A stretch of DNA of 64,000 nt from Petroclostridium xylanilyticum (GCF_002252565.1 NZ_NPML01000019.1:575632-639631), one strand, 5' to 3'; positions 1-8,930 are shown, counted from the stretch's first letter. The notes: generated by a model not told the origin, from the sequence alone. Numbers and translations are program-made.

Positions 1-192
1 TAATATTGCTTCTTGGAGCTCAGACACTGCAAAGTAATCTATACCGTTTTCTATTAAAAAACGTGCAAATTTTAATATACCCAGACCATAGCCATTGCCC
101 TTCAAAACTGCTATGATCTTTGCATTGGTCATACTTTTTATAATATCAATATTATTTTTAAGTTTATCTCTTTCAACTACCAGTTTCTTCAT
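1..192 (-). CDS. Alanine racemase-type PLP enzyme, N-terminal part (cut by window edge)
   Basis: The 64 codons visible read from an ATG at 190-192 and run off the left edge. They contain the motif [11 protein letters not shown] near residue 30, which in alanine racemases holds the lysine that binds pyridoxal phosphate. A GGGGT ribosome site precedes the start. The family interconverts L- and D-alanine for peptidoglycan; some members are serine racemases. The upstream neighbour is a FemAB-like peptidoglycan transferase 31 bases away, which fits a cell-wall operon. Substrate cannot be told from this fragment. Confidence 0.85.
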   Translation of the reverse strand, partial: MKKLVVERDKLKNNIDIIKSMTNAKIIAVLKGNGYGLGILKFARFLIENGIDYFAVSELQEAIL

Positions 193-222
193 ATAGTACC
201 CCACATGTCTATTCTTTCGTTA

Positions 223-1296
223 TCATTTTTTTTCACCCTTAATCGCAGTCTTTAACATAAATAACTTTCTTCTCATTTCTCTAAATGTCTTTTCTCCCTT
301 TTCTACTGCAAAATGAACTAAAGGATTAAAAACCAGATCAAGCTCTCCTATAAATTCGGTAAATTTGCCGCTGAATCCTTTTTTAAATTTATAAAGTCCA
401 TACAGCGGATTATTTTCATCAAGGTCCCCCGATACTCCTCTAAAATCATAGATATCACAGCCATTTTCCAAGGCCCACTTGATCATTTCCCATTGTAAAA
501 GGTAATTGGGCATTACATTCCTGTAGTCGTTACTACTCGCACCATATAAATACCAAACCTTATTGCCATACAATATTGCAATAGTTCCTGCAATAAGCTT
601 TCCTTCGTAATATGCAAGATACAACCTGAGGTGTTCCGGTGCCAAACAGTCATACATTTTTTCAAAGTATTCAAGGCTTCTTATTACAAATTCATCCCTG
701 ACACCCGTTTCAACCATTATTTTGTGAAACTCCGGCAGGTCATCTCTTTCACCAATTTTTACCTCAACACCTTTTCTAGCAGCAAGCCTTATATTATACC
801 TCGTTTTATGATGAAAGGCTTCCATCAGCTGCTCTTCGGTTTTATCCTTTATATCCAGGCGAAATACAAATCTCGGCTGAATCCCCTCGAAATTTTTAGA
901 AGTATTCTTTACTTTAAACCCCAACTTTGATATGATCTTTTCGAATTCTTCATCTTCTCTTTCAATATCCGGGTCTATCTTCAACACGTAACCCTTATAC
1001 TTTTTTGCCAGCTGTTTTGCACTATCCACCAAAGCTTTCATCGTATTAAAATCATGGATATCGCATACAGGACCGCGGGGCGAATACATAATTGTATAAT
1101 TTAAAAACGGAATCTTTCTAATAAGTACGCTCATAGAACCTTTTATATTTCCGTTACCATCTTCTATAATAATTACTTCATTTTTCCAGTTGGATTTAAC
1201 TTCTGCCCATTCCGGAGACTGCATAAAATGGCCTTTAGGATGGCTTTGCAGAAATGATCTGTATTTTTCTATATTTTCCTTTGTAACTGTCTTCAA
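223..1296 (-). CDS. FemAB/FemX-family aminoacyltransferase (peptidoglycan interpeptide bridge)
   Basis: 357 residues, near the usual FemAB length, with the duplicated GNAT-like fold expected of the family: an N-terminal segment with GHFMQSPEWAEVK and a C-terminal segment with YYEGKLIAGTIAILYG and a DFRG motif. Family members use aminoacyl-tRNA to add amino acids to the lipid II stem peptide at the cytoplasmic membrane face. It lies two bases after the upstream metallopeptidase gene and just before an alanine racemase gene, so all three are probably co-transcribed. The amino acid added is unknown. Confidence 0.85.
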   Translation of the reverse strand: MKTVTKENIEKYRSFLQSHPKGHFMQSPEWAEVKSNWKNEVIIIEDGNGNIKGSMSVLIRKIPFLNYTIMYSPRGPVCDIHDFNTMKALVDSAKQLAKKYKGYVLKIDPDIEREDEEFEKIISKLGFKVKNTSKNFEGIQPRFVFRLDIKDKTEEQLMEAFHHKTRYNIRLAARKGVEVKIGERDDLPEFHKIMVETGVRDEFVIRSLEYFEKMYDCLAPEHLRLYLAYYEGKLIAGTIAILYGNKVWYLYGASSNDYRNVMPNYLLQWEMIKWALENGCDIYDFRGVSGDLDENNPLYGLYKFKKGFSGKFTEFIGELDLVFNPLVHFAVEKGEKTFREMRRKLFMLKTAIKGEKK

Positions 1297-1298
1297 AA

Positions 1299-2618
1299 TT
1301 AATTACCCCCTAAAAAATCCTTTGTGTATTCTAAAAACTCATTAAAGTAAATAATGGAAAATTTCTTTTCTTCGTATATTTTCTGGAGCAGCTTAAAAAA
1401 ATCATCTCCAAGTTTTTTATGAAGCGTACGAAAATATACGGCTGATTCATTATAAGCCAGGTTATAATACTGCTCCTTTGAATTATAATCCTTAAGGTGC
1501 AACTGAAATAATCTTTGGTTATAATACTTACTCATCTCATTGTTACTTAACATTAAAGAAAGGTAATTTACAAGGCCTTCATCAAAAAAAGGTTCATTTA
1601 ATTGGTCAGTACCTATTATACCATAAAACCACTGATGAAATACCTCATGATATGCTACTCTTTTTAAAATTTCAGTATCATTAAAGTTATCTTCCGATAG
1701 CAAAATCATGTTTGAAAGTTCCATTCCTTTTTGAGAAAGAGGGACTTTTACAACAAAAAAATCCTTATAAGGATATGGCCCTATGTTATTTATTCCAAAT
1801 TCTAAAGCTTGTCCTACATACTCCCTTGCCTTGTAAGAATTAATATAATAGATATTTGTTTCTCCGTATTTCTCAACTTTTACATCTGCACTTTTAAATA
1901 TTACAACAGGAAAATCCCTTAGATTTTCAGCTTGAAATACAGCAATTTTATCATCGTCTATAATCTCTTCTTCTTTTTTTCCTGGTGCATATATGCTTAA
2001 ATCTTTATCAGTTTTTACTTTTATAGAATAACTGTTTATGTCATATATATATGGGTCGCCAAAAGATGATTTATATAAAAAAACAGGACTCCCATCCTTG
2101 TACACAGCAGGCGTTATAAGGAAATTTGTAAGCAGGATAAAATCTTTCGAGTATGTAAGAGGCTCCGGCTTGCTGTCTAAAATAATTTCGTATTCTAAAT
2201 AAATTCTATCCTGCTTTCCTTCAAAATCAACTCTTAAGTTGTTATCCGCCGTTATAATATTTTTAAATCCTTTTTCGGACAATACGTTCTTTATTGCGGT
2301 CTTTGAAGTGTTACAAGAGGGAATATAAAGATGTATAGCATCTACAGCTTCTTTTAAAACAAGTTTTTGTTTTATGTTAACTACATTTTTTGTAATCTTA
2401 ATATCAGCTTCAATATTAGGAGAAATTTCACTTTCTGCCCTGTTCCCTTCATATGCATGATCGCTATTATCCTTTTCAATCTTGCTCCTATCACTTATAC
2501 CAGTACTTCTGCTTTCTGTTCCCCATAGATTTCCCCAGAATATAAAATAATAGCATACTAGGATAAAGAATATAATAGTACACTCAACAGCGATGATGAT
2601 TATTCTTTTTCTTTTCAT
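1299..2618 (-). CDS. Membrane-anchored M1-like gluzincin metallopeptidase
   Basis: 439 residues. One N-terminal membrane segment (about residues 5-28) is followed by a low-complexity polar linker, a beta-rich region and a zinc site: HEVFHQW at residues 324-330 and a glutamate in FFDEG at 347, giving the HExxH-(18)-E pattern of gluzincins. The layout resembles aminopeptidase N catalytic domains, but the protein is much shorter than full M1 enzymes and lacks an obvious GAMEN motif. It probably faces outside the cell. It is the first gene of the short envelope operon that includes the FemAB-like gene. Substrate unknown. Confidence 0.75.
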   Translation of the reverse strand: MKRKRIIIIAVECTIIFFILVCYYFIFWGNLWGTESRSTGISDRSKIEKDNSDHAYEGNRAESEISPNIEADIKITKNVVNIKQKLVLKEAVDAIHLYIPSCNTSKTAIKNVLSEKGFKNIITADNNLRVDFEGKQDRIYLEYEIILDSKPEPLTYSKDFILLTNFLITPAVYKDGSPVFLYKSSFGDPYIYDINSYSIKVKTDKDLSIYAPGKKEEEIIDDDKIAVFQAENLRDFPVVIFKSADVKVEKYGETNIYYINSYKAREYVGQALEFGINNIGPYPYKDFFVVKVPLSQKGMELSNMILLSEDNFNDTEILKRVAYHEVFHQWFYGIIGTDQLNEPFFDEGLVNYLSLMLSNNEMSKYYNQRLFQLHLKDYNSKEQYYNLAYNESAVYFRTLHKKLGDDFFKLLQKIYEEKKFSIIYFNEFLEYTKDFLGGN

Positions 2619-2713
2619 TTACTGATACCTCTAGCCACAGATACTGACAAAATTATATCATACCGTTTTAGATACTGTCAAAATAAAAATCAATAGTGAA
2701 ATCAAGAGTAAAT

Positions 2714-2738
2714 CAATAGGGACGGTTCTCATTGTCAA
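2714..2738 (+). repeat. Left inverted repeat flanking the RAYT gene
   Basis: CAAT-A-GGGACGGTTCT-C-ATTG-T-CAA here matches the reverse complement of 3541-3565 with three mismatches in 25 bases. The stop codon of the transposase lies inside it. Confidence 0.7.
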
Positions 2739-3508
2739 GATTTCCTAACAGCAGTTCTATTAATACCCGTTACTCTTGATATCTGCAGAACAGACATGCC
2801 TTCTATTTCCTTGGCTTTTTTCAAAATACTATTTCTTTTTTCGATATCTAATCTTTGTATATCCGATATGTTTTTTAAATTACCTATTTCTTTTATAATA
2901 TCTCTTGTTTTCTCATCGGTTAATTTAACTTTATTTTCTATTTCCAGGCATTTATCATCGTTAGGCTCGTTCATGTAATCAATATACCTTTTTATCGCTA
3001 GGTCTTTATTCTTTGATAGTATTCCTAGAAAAAATTCCGTATCAATGATTGTTTGGCCGTTTTTATGTATATAACTATTGTAGCTACTCCATTTATAATC
3101 TTCCATACTCGATAATCCGGCTTTTACAGGGTTTTGGTGTATATACCTTATTACCGTACAAAAATAGCTATCACTTTCCACCGTTTCGCTCTTATACCTA
3201 TCTTGAAATAAATGTCCGTTCCTTTCATACTTCCAATTAAAATAATAGACATAACTTGTACCAATCTTTTTCAATATTTTTGATATTTCTACTTCCTTTT
3301 CTCTTATGAGCAAATGGACATGATTATTCATTAAGCAATACGCATAAATTTCAAAATTAGTTTCCTTTTTAAATCTCTCTAATGTTTCTATATATCTTTG
3401 TCTATCTTCATCATCTTCAAAAATGTCTTGTTGATTGATTCCTCTTACCATAATATGATATATCCCCGAACTGCTTTTCTCTCTTGCTACTCTTGGCACA
3501 TAAATCAC
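2735..3508 (-). CDS. REP-associated tyrosine transposase (RAYT, Y1_Tnp family)
   Basis: 257 residues, with the HUH single-strand nuclease motif NNHVHLLI at residues 61-68 and the family signature YIHQNPVKAGL near 122-132, which supplies a candidate catalytic tyrosine. The C-terminus (about 235-255) looks like a helix-turn-helix (VLQISRVTGINRTAVRK). RAYTs are domesticated relatives of IS200/IS605 transposases tied to spread of short palindromes. The gene is flanked by 25-bp inverted repeats with a GGGACGGTTCT core, and further palindromes with a GGGGAC core occur in the window. It appears intact. Confidence 0.9.
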   Translation of the reverse strand: MIYVPRVAREKSSSGIYHIMVRGINQQDIFEDDEDRQRYIETLERFKKETNFEIYAYCLMNNHVHLLIREKEVEISKILKKIGTSYVYYFNWKYERNGHLFQDRYKSETVESDSYFCTVIRYIHQNPVKAGLSSMEDYKWSSYNSYIHKNGQTIIDTEFFLGILSKNKDLAIKRYIDYMNEPNDDKCLEIENKVKLTDEKTRDIIKEIGNLKNISDIQRLDIEKRNSILKKAKEIEGMSVLQISRVTGINRTAVRKS

Positions 3509-3540
3509 CTCAAACTAATTTTATAATAGCTCTAGGCGAT

Positions 3541-3565
3541 TTGTCAATAAGAACCGTCCCCATTG
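3541..3565 (-). repeat. Right inverted repeat flanking the RAYT gene
   Basis: Reverse complement of the copy at 2714-2738 with three mismatches; core AGAACCGTCCCC. Probably the end of the RAYT element or a REP-like target sequence. Confidence 0.7.
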
Positions 3566-3586
3566 TTCTAAATGGTCAATTGACAT

Positions 3587-3627
3587 AAAAATAAACCCTG
3601 AAAACGCAAAAATTCAGGGTTTATTTT
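3587..3627 (-). terminator. Rho-independent terminator after the 3655-4149 gene
   Basis: Arms AAAATAAACCCTGAA and TTCAGGGTTTATTTT pair over about 15 bp with a 10-base loop, placed just downstream of the minus-strand gene. The A/T-rich outer stem supplies the U tract. Confidence 0.75.
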
Positions 3628-3654
3628 GTTGAGTCTTATTAGTCCATCTTTTAA

Positions 3655-4149
3655 TTACTCTATAACTTTATCCGGTATGCTTCTCTTTAGAAGCCTTATA
3701 AGCTTTTCACTTGGCTCAAAAACGATTTTATAGTTTTTACCATCTTTAGCAAAGATTCCGCAATATTTTCTTTTTCCAAACAACGTTGCACACAAGTTAT
3801 AAGTTTTTTCCACTTTATCTATGTTCTTTAAAGCCTTGCTAGTAATAGGAGCGATAATAACCACATCTTCAGTGTTTATATTCAGTACAACCGTTTCACG
3901 GTTCCCTAAAACCTTTTGAAAAATCAGGTCCGTATCTATCAGCAGATATTTAAAGTCTATCACCATATATCTTAAAACCATATATCCAAAAGCTGTAATT
4001 ATACCGATACTAATCAGGTCAATAATAAATGAATACTTTGAGACAGCTAAAATTGCATCTAATATACTCATACAGGCAAACACCAAAACAACCAGCCCTA
4101 TCACTGTAAGGAAAGTGTTGCCTTGTCTCTTAACCACTTCTTTGTGCAT
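3655..4149 (-). CDS. Hypothetical protein with two membrane segments
   Basis: I do not recognise a named family. The preferred start is the ATG at 4147-4149 (164 residues) because a GGGGGA ribosome site lies 10-11 bases upstream; an ATG 13 codons earlier has none. Two hydrophobic segments near residues 14-34 and 41-58 are followed by a roughly 100-residue soluble, beta-rich region that could be a PH-like domain of the type found in small bacterial membrane proteins. It stands alone with its own terminator, downstream of the malic enzyme gene. Confidence 0.6.
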   Translation of the reverse strand: MHKEVVKRQGNTFLTVIGLVVLVFACMSILDAILAVSKYSFIIDLISIGIITAFGYMVLRYMVIDFKYLLIDTDLIFQKVLGNRETVVLNINTEDVVIIAPITSKALKNIDKVEKTYNLCATLFGKRKYCGIFAKDGKNYKIVFEPSEKLIRLLKRSIPDKVIE

Positions 4150-4437
4150 TTTTAAAAAAGTCCCCCTTAAACATACATGGCTTATCATTTTTCAATTAAA
4201 TATTTAAAATCTATACGATAAACATTGACTAACGTCAATGCAATTTTCACTATCACTATTTTAATTATACATTTATCCGTAAAACAGATAAAGAATGCAA
4301 CATTTCTGCATGTTACATTCTTTGGTCCAAACAAATTCATTATATACTATAATTTATATAATCACAATCCCTGTATACAGCTAAATTCGCTTGTTTTTGT
4401 GTTTAAGAGTATATTTAATAACATATATTAAGATGAT

Positions 4438-5610
4438 TTACAGTCTTGCTACTCCGGTTTCCTTCGCTGCCCTTTTAACAGCTTCTGCTACTGCTGCTGC
4501 TACCCTGGGATCAAGCGCTTTAGGCAGAACATATTCCGCATTTAATTCTTCGCCGGAAATCAAGTCTGCAATAGCATAAGCAGCAGCTATCTTCATTTCA
4601 TTGTTGATATCTTTGGCTCTGACATCCAGCGCTCCTCTGAATATCCCCGGAAAAGCAAGAACATTGTTAACCTGGTTTGGAAAGTCGGAACGCCCTGTTC
4701 CTACCACCTTTGCGCCGGCTGCCTTGGCTTCGTCAGGATGAATCTCAGGTACGGGATTAGCCATCGCAAATACGATAGCGTCCTTGTTCATGGATTGTAC
4801 CATTTCTCTTGTAACAATATTGGGAGCTGAAACACCAATAAAAATATCCGCTCCAACCATTACATCCTTTAGGGTACCTTTTTTAAATTCTCTATTGGTA
4901 ACTTTAGCCATTTCCGCTTGTACATCATTTAGATTGTCGGCACCTTCATAAATTGCACCGTTCTTATCACATAGCATAATATTTTTAAGCCCCACGCTCA
5001 TCAGCAGCTTGGCAATTGCAATCCCCGCAGAGCCTGCACCATTAATAACTGCGGATACGGCCTCAATCTTTTTATTTACGATTTTTAATGCATTAATAAT
5101 TCCCGCAAGAACCACAACTGCGGTGCCATGCTGGTCATCATGGAATACAGGGATATCAAGCTCTTCTTTGAGTCTTCGCTCAATTTCAAAGCATCGCGGC
5201 GCAGATATGTCTTCCAAGTTGATTCCGCCAAAAGTGGGGGCAAGGTACTTTACTGTTTTAATTATCTCTTCAGGGTCCTTAGTATCAAGACAAATGGGGA
5301 AAGCATCAACACCGGCAAAAGTTTTGAATAACACTGCCTTCCCTTCCATTACCGGCATACCTGCCTCCGGACCAATATCTCCAAGGCCTAAAACCGCCGT
5401 ACCGTCGGTTACTACAGCTACAAGATTCCATTTCCTGGTATATTCATAGGCCTTGTCTTTATCTTTATGTATTTCCTTACATGGCTCAGCTACCCCCGGA
5501 GTATATGCAAGGGATAGGTCTCTCGTACTGCTAACTTCTACAGTACTTCTTACTTCAATTTTTCCCCTCAATTCTTTATGAAGCTGTAACGCTTCTTCTT
5601 GTATATTCAC
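4438..5610 (-). CDS. NAD(P)-dependent malic enzyme
   Basis: 390 residues, typical of the short bacterial malic enzymes that convert malate to pyruvate and CO2. The N-terminal catalytic part shows SLAYTPGVAEPC, GLGDIGPEAGMPVMEGK and the metal-binding FHDDQHGTA; the NAD-binding part starts at INGAGSAGIAIAKLL and is followed by SAPNIVTREMV and AMANPVPEI. Translation starts at GTG (5608-5610) behind a strong AGGAGG. Cytoplasmic. It follows coaX by 60 bases. Cofactor preference cannot be read from sequence with certainty. Confidence 0.95.
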   Translation of the reverse strand: MNIQEEALQLHKELRGKIEVRSTVEVSSTRDLSLAYTPGVAEPCKEIHKDKDKAYEYTRKWNLVAVVTDGTAVLGLGDIGPEAGMPVMEGKAVLFKTFAGVDAFPICLDTKDPEEIIKTVKYLAPTFGGINLEDISAPRCFEIERRLKEELDIPVFHDDQHGTAVVVLAGIINALKIVNKKIEAVSAVINGAGSAGIAIAKLLMSVGLKNIMLCDKNGAIYEGADNLNDVQAEMAKVTNREFKKGTLKDVMVGADIFIGVSAPNIVTREMVQSMNKDAIVFAMANPVPEIHPDEAKAAGAKVVGTGRSDFPNQVNNVLAFPGIFRGALDVRAKDINNEMKIAAAYAIADLISGEELNAEYVLPKALDPRVAAAVAEAVKRAAKETGVARL

Positions 5611-5670
5611 TATGTATTCCTCCTACTTATTTGAATGCAGAATGATTATTCTGTCCGCAGTTAACGGTAT

Positions 5671-6441
5671 TTAATTTTTATTTCTCTCATATATAATCCT
5701 CAGTCCTTCAAGCGTAAGCAACGAGTTAATCTCATTAATCGTAGAGGATTCAGAGGCTATCATTCGGGCTAATCCACCTGTTGCTATGACTTTAATGGAG
5801 CCTCCGCCCATTTCTTCTTTCATTCGGTTTACAATATAATCTACTTTGCCTACATAACCATATATCGCTCCTGCTTGCATACTGCTTACAGTATTTTTTC
5901 CGATAACCTTTTCCGGTTTTACAAGTTCTACCCTTGGAAGCTTGGCAGCTTTTTCAAACAATGCCTCGATAGAAATTTTTATACCGGGGCAGATTACCCC
6001 TCCAAGATATTCGCCTTTTTCAGTAATAGCACAAAAAGTAGTGGCAGTACCAAAATCTACAATAATTAATGGTCCGCCATATATCTCATAGCCTGCTACG
6101 GCATTCACAATCCTATCTGCGCCTACTTCCCTTGGATTGTCATATCTGATATTGATTCCCGTCTTAATCCCCGGGCCTACGATAAGAGGCTCCACTTTTA
6201 TATATTTCTTTATTGCATGTTCAAGAGAGTACATTATCGGCGGAACTACTGAAGATATAATAACTGCCTCAACATCTGATATTTTTAATCCTTCGCTGTT
6301 AAAAAACTGGATGAAAAGCATACCCATTTCATCAGCTGTCCGATCCTTGCTTGTCGCCATCCTCCAGTAAGTTACCAGCTTTTTCTCATCATAAACCCCT
6401 AAGACAATATTGGTATTACCTACGTCAACTACAAGTATCAT
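5671..6441 (-). CDS. coaX: Type III pantothenate kinase
   Basis: 256 residues, full length. The N-terminal phosphate-binding motif DVGNTN (residues 6-11), the [11 protein letters not shown] segment and DFGTATTF are hallmarks of CoaX, an ASKHA-fold kinase that starts coenzyme A synthesis and is not inhibited by CoA. It sits directly after birA (41-base gap), a pairing common in Firmicutes that joins two cofactor functions. No other pantothenate kinase is present here. Confidence 0.95.
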   Translation of the reverse strand: MILVVDVGNTNIVLGVYDEKKLVTYWRMATSKDRTADEMGMLFIQFFNSEGLKISDVEAVIISSVVPPIMYSLEHAIKKYIKVEPLIVGPGIKTGINIRYDNPREVGADRIVNAVAGYEIYGGPLIIVDFGTATTFCAITEKGEYLGGVICPGIKISIEALFEKAAKLPRVELVKPEKVIGKNTVSSMQAGAIYGYVGKVDYIVNRMKEEMGGGSIKVIATGGLARMIASESSTINEINSLLTLEGLRIIYERNKN

Positions 6442-6482
6442 TACAATCTCTCCTGATTCAGATTAAATTTTATAGATAAGAA

Positions 6483-7472
6483 CTATACATACCCATAAAT
6501 TCCCCGCACCGACACTTCCCCGGAAAAGATAGTTTGCCTTACACCATCTTCTGTTTCTATAATCAGTTCCCCATTATCCGTAATTTCAACAGCAGTACCT
6601 TCTATTTCCTGTGTCTGGTAGACTGCCTTTACCTTACTGCCTAAGGTCAGTGAATATTTCCTGTATTCATCCATCAAACTACTTCTCACATTCATATCCT
6701 TCGCCCCGGTATACACTTCTTCAAAGTTTTCCAGTATCTTGACCACCAGGCTTTTTCTGTCTACTGCTTGTCCTGTTATCATTTTTACAGATGCTGCGGT
6801 TTTCTGAAGATCGGCCGGAAAATCTTCAATATCAGTATTTACGTTAATACCTATTCCTACCACGATATAATTTACCCGTTCAATCTCGGCACTCATTTCG
6901 GTTAATATTCCACACACCTTCCTTTTATCCAGGACAATGTCGTTAGGCCATTTAATTCCTGGGCTGACCTGTGTCACCTGTTCTAACGAACGGGCCACTG
7001 CCAGTGCGGCAAGAATAGTGATAAACGGAGCTTGCGCAGGGATAATATCCGGGCGCAAAACGATAGACATCCATATTCCTGTATGGGGTGGGGAATCCCA
7101 GTTCCTTCCCAATCTACCTTTGCCCGCTGTCTGCTGGTCTGCAATTACTACAGTGCCATCTTGACACCCTTCAGCTGCGATTTCCTTTGCAATAGTATTC
7201 GTTGATGTAACAGTATCGAAATAGACAATTTGTTTCCCAAAGAAACGCGTGGACAACTCTGCCTGTATTTCTTCCGAAGATAGGATTTCAGGTGATGAGA
7301 CCAGTCTATATCCTTTTCTCGAGGAAGATTCGATGTCATAACCGTCTTCTCGCAGAGCCATGATATACTTCCATACTGCTGTTCTTGAAACACCTAAATG
7401 GTTGCTAAGTTCTTCTCCAGATATATATTGCTCTCTGTTTTCTTTAAGTGCTTTAAGAATTTGCGCTTTCAT
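6483..7472 (-). CDS. birA: Bifunctional biotin-protein ligase and biotin operon repressor
   Basis: 329 residues. The N-terminal winged helix (residues 1-60, with SGEELSNHLGVSRTAVWKYI) is the DNA-binding domain; the ligase domain shows TSTN, the GRLGRNW biotinyl-AMP loop, KWPNDI and the C-terminal SH3-like domain. The protein attaches biotin to carboxylase subunits and, as biotinyl-AMP complex, represses biotin genes in its homologues. No biotin biosynthesis genes are in the window. It lies between a small membrane protein gene and coaX in one minus-strand run. Confidence 0.95.
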   Translation of the reverse strand: MKAQILKALKENREQYISGEELSNHLGVSRTAVWKYIMALREDGYDIESSSRKGYRLVSSPEILSSEEIQAELSTRFFGKQIVYFDTVTSTNTIAKEIAAEGCQDGTVVIADQQTAGKGRLGRNWDSPPHTGIWMSIVLRPDIIPAQAPFITILAALAVARSLEQVTQVSPGIKWPNDIVLDKRKVCGILTEMSAEIERVNYIVVGIGINVNTDIEDFPADLQKTAASVKMITGQAVDRKSLVVKILENFEEVYTGAKDMNVRSSLMDEYRKYSLTLGSKVKAVYQTQEIEGTAVEITDNGELIIETEDGVRQTIFSGEVSVRGIYGYV

Positions 7473-7487
7473 AATTATACTCCTACG

Positions 7488-7751
7488 TTATTTTTTAATC
7501 CAATAATACACTAGTATAATATCCACAACTAGAAATCCAAATACTACCACCCAGGTAAGGAAGTGTGTAATGTGAGCCGGTGTTCTCCCATTGGCTTTTA
7601 GATACTGTATACCAATAAAAAGTCCTATAAAAATAGTGCCTGCCGCATACGGATTGTACGGGTTTAATTTTAAAGCACTAAAACCACCTAAAAAACACAA
7701 TACACTCAGTATAAACATTCCATTTGTATAAGTAAGATTATTTTTTTTCAT
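7488..7751 (-). CDS. Small membrane protein, unknown
   Basis: 87 residues. Hydrophobic segments near residues 9-27, 33-49 and 60-84 make a two- or three-span membrane protein with a short basic C-terminus (YYWIKK). I do not recognise the family. It is 15 bases upstream of birA and 11 bases downstream of the DHPS-like gene, so it is probably co-transcribed with both; nothing in its sequence links it to biotin or folate. Confidence 0.7.
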   Translation of the reverse strand: MKKNNLTYTNGMFILSVLCFLGGFSALKLNPYNPYAAGTIFIGLFIGIQYLKANGRTPAHITHFLTWVVVFGFLVVDIILVYYWIKK

Positions 7752-7762
7752 TGCTCACATCC

Positions 7763-8125
7763 TTACCGCAATGTTTTAAGAATATCCTCAATCTGTTTTG
7801 CTATTTCCTTAAGCCCAAAAGGCTGGATGTTTAATTTTCTTACCAGTTTGTTATACTGTGCAACAGTACCTAACAATAATACATCGGAAAACTCCACCGA
7901 ATGATTGATTACACCGCGATTTACCGCCGCATCTCCCCCCTGGGCCAACATTTCTTGTTTTAAAATATTTGCAGGAACAGGTTCGATGCTTTCCAACTTA
8001 ATAGCCAGGTGCACAGCCTTTGGTACCAAAAATGGCATTCCTCCCTCATCTACACCTATCTTTCTTAATTCTTCTCTTGCTTCACTTATTGAATTTATAC
8101 GGATAATGGTCGCCTTCTTTGCCAA
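7763..8125 (-). CDS. Stand-alone homologue of the N-terminal extension of some clostridial dihydropteroate synthases
   Basis: 120 residues with a TTG start (8123-8125) behind AGGGGAG. The segments VPANILKQEMLAQGGDAAVNRG and DVLLLGTVAQYNKLVRKLNIQPFGL resemble, from memory, the extra domain that precedes the TIM barrel of FolP in many anaerobic Clostridia. Here that domain ends in a stop and no barrel follows; the next gene is a small membrane protein. It could be an independent small protein of folate metabolism, or a relic of a split gene. Function is not known to me. Confidence 0.6.
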   Translation of the reverse strand: MAKKATIIRINSISEAREELRKIGVDEGGMPFLVPKAVHLAIKLESIEPVPANILKQEMLAQGGDAAVNRGVINHSVEFSDVLLLGTVAQYNKLVRKLNIQPFGLKEIAKQIEDILKTLR

Positions 8126-8188
8126 GATAGTACTCCCCTATCATTCTTTTACATCAATTATACACCAAAAATATTTTTTTTCAATAAC

Positions 8189-8316
8189 TATATATTTACT
8201 GATAATGATTTTACATGGCAGATAAAGTCAATAAGTTCACAGTTCACGGTTCACAGTAAAAGCTATTAAATCGTTTACTACTGTGAACTGAGAACTGTTA
8301 ACCGTGAACTATATAG
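8189..8316 (+). repeat. 128-bp interspersed palindromic element, copy 1
   Basis: Contains inverted TTCACGGTTCACAGT-type arms around a loop AAAAGCTATTAAATCG. The whole 128 bases match the reverse complement of 37641-37768 with only five differences and no gaps. It fills most of the 344-base gap between genes (8126-8469). Confidence 0.85.
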
Positions 8317-8401
8317 GTAGTTTTTACTATATCAAATAAGACCATAGACCGATATATATTGTTCAGACAAAATAATATAATCGTTACAGCATAAAAATAT
8401 A

Positions 8402-8430
8402 GGTGGACTTTTATATTCTAAAAATCCACC
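8402..8430 (-). terminator. Terminator of the 8470-8712 gene
   Basis: GGTGGA and TCCACC pair around an A/T-rich interior (further A/T pairing extends the stem), followed on the minus strand by TATATTTTTA. Lies just downstream of the minus-strand gene. Confidence 0.55.
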
Positions 8431-8469
8431 CTTTTCTAATATACAGGATTTCAAACCATGAACTGCTAA

Positions 8470-8712
8470 CTAATTTACAATATTGTCATTATGAGATATC
8501 CTTAAAATCATTCCTTCTTCCAGGGGTATTAATACTTCCCCTTTTTTTTCTAATAGTTTGTCCTCTATAGACGTCCATATAGGAACATCTACTTTTAGTT
8601 CATCGCATATATTTACAAGAGCCACAAAAAATCCCTTGATGTCATTGTATGCCATCTGTACAGCATTAATAACAGTGTCATCTTGAATAATTTCTCCTGC
8701 CAGGACCCTCAC
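8470..8712 (-). CDS. Hypothetical small protein
   Basis: 80 residues from a GTG start (8710-8712) with a strong AAAGGAGG eight to nine bases upstream, so it is very likely translated. Mixed alpha/beta composition, acidic (many Asp and Glu), no membrane segment and no motif I recognise. It lies at the 3' side of the agr-like locus, separated by a 291-base gap that contains a degenerate agrD; a link with that system is possible but unproven. Confidence 0.6.
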   Translation of the reverse strand: MRVLAGEIIQDDTVINAVQMAYNDIKGFFVALVNICDELKVDVPIWTSIEDKLLEKKGEVLIPLEEGMILRISHNDNIVN

Positions 8713-8858
8713 ATATCTCGCCTCCTTTTCATAAACTTCTTTCTTAGAAAGGACACTAATTAAAATAACATTACCGCCGCTATAGTACCAGGATGAAGGA
8801 CAAAAAACCGGAACATTCTATCATCCGACAACTTATTTATATTATATAAGGAAAGTGA

Positions 8859-8930
8859 TTATACTAAAAAATAATAAAGCTCCTGGTACAAATAAGGCAT
8901 ATTTCGAATAAATTCTACAATTTTGTGTAT
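8859..8930 (-). pseudogene. Degenerate second agrD-like sequence
   Basis: On the minus strand the bases around 8905-8940 (AGGATTTTTATACACAAAAT followed by TGTAGAATTTATTCGAAA) line up with the ribosome site and first codons of agrD at 11085-11120 (AGGAGATGTTTTTATGAAG then AAAATTGTAGAATTTGTTC). The start codon is ATA instead of ATG; read on, it gives IHKIVEFIRNMPYLYQELYY and stops after 23 codons, with no hydrophobic core, ring or C-terminal recognition motif. Best explained as a duplicated agrD that has decayed. It is directly downstream of agrB. Confidence 0.5.

Noticed and set aside
5009..5449. 146-codon plus-strand frame inside malic enzyme
   Set aside because: Antisense shadow of a highly conserved enzyme gene.
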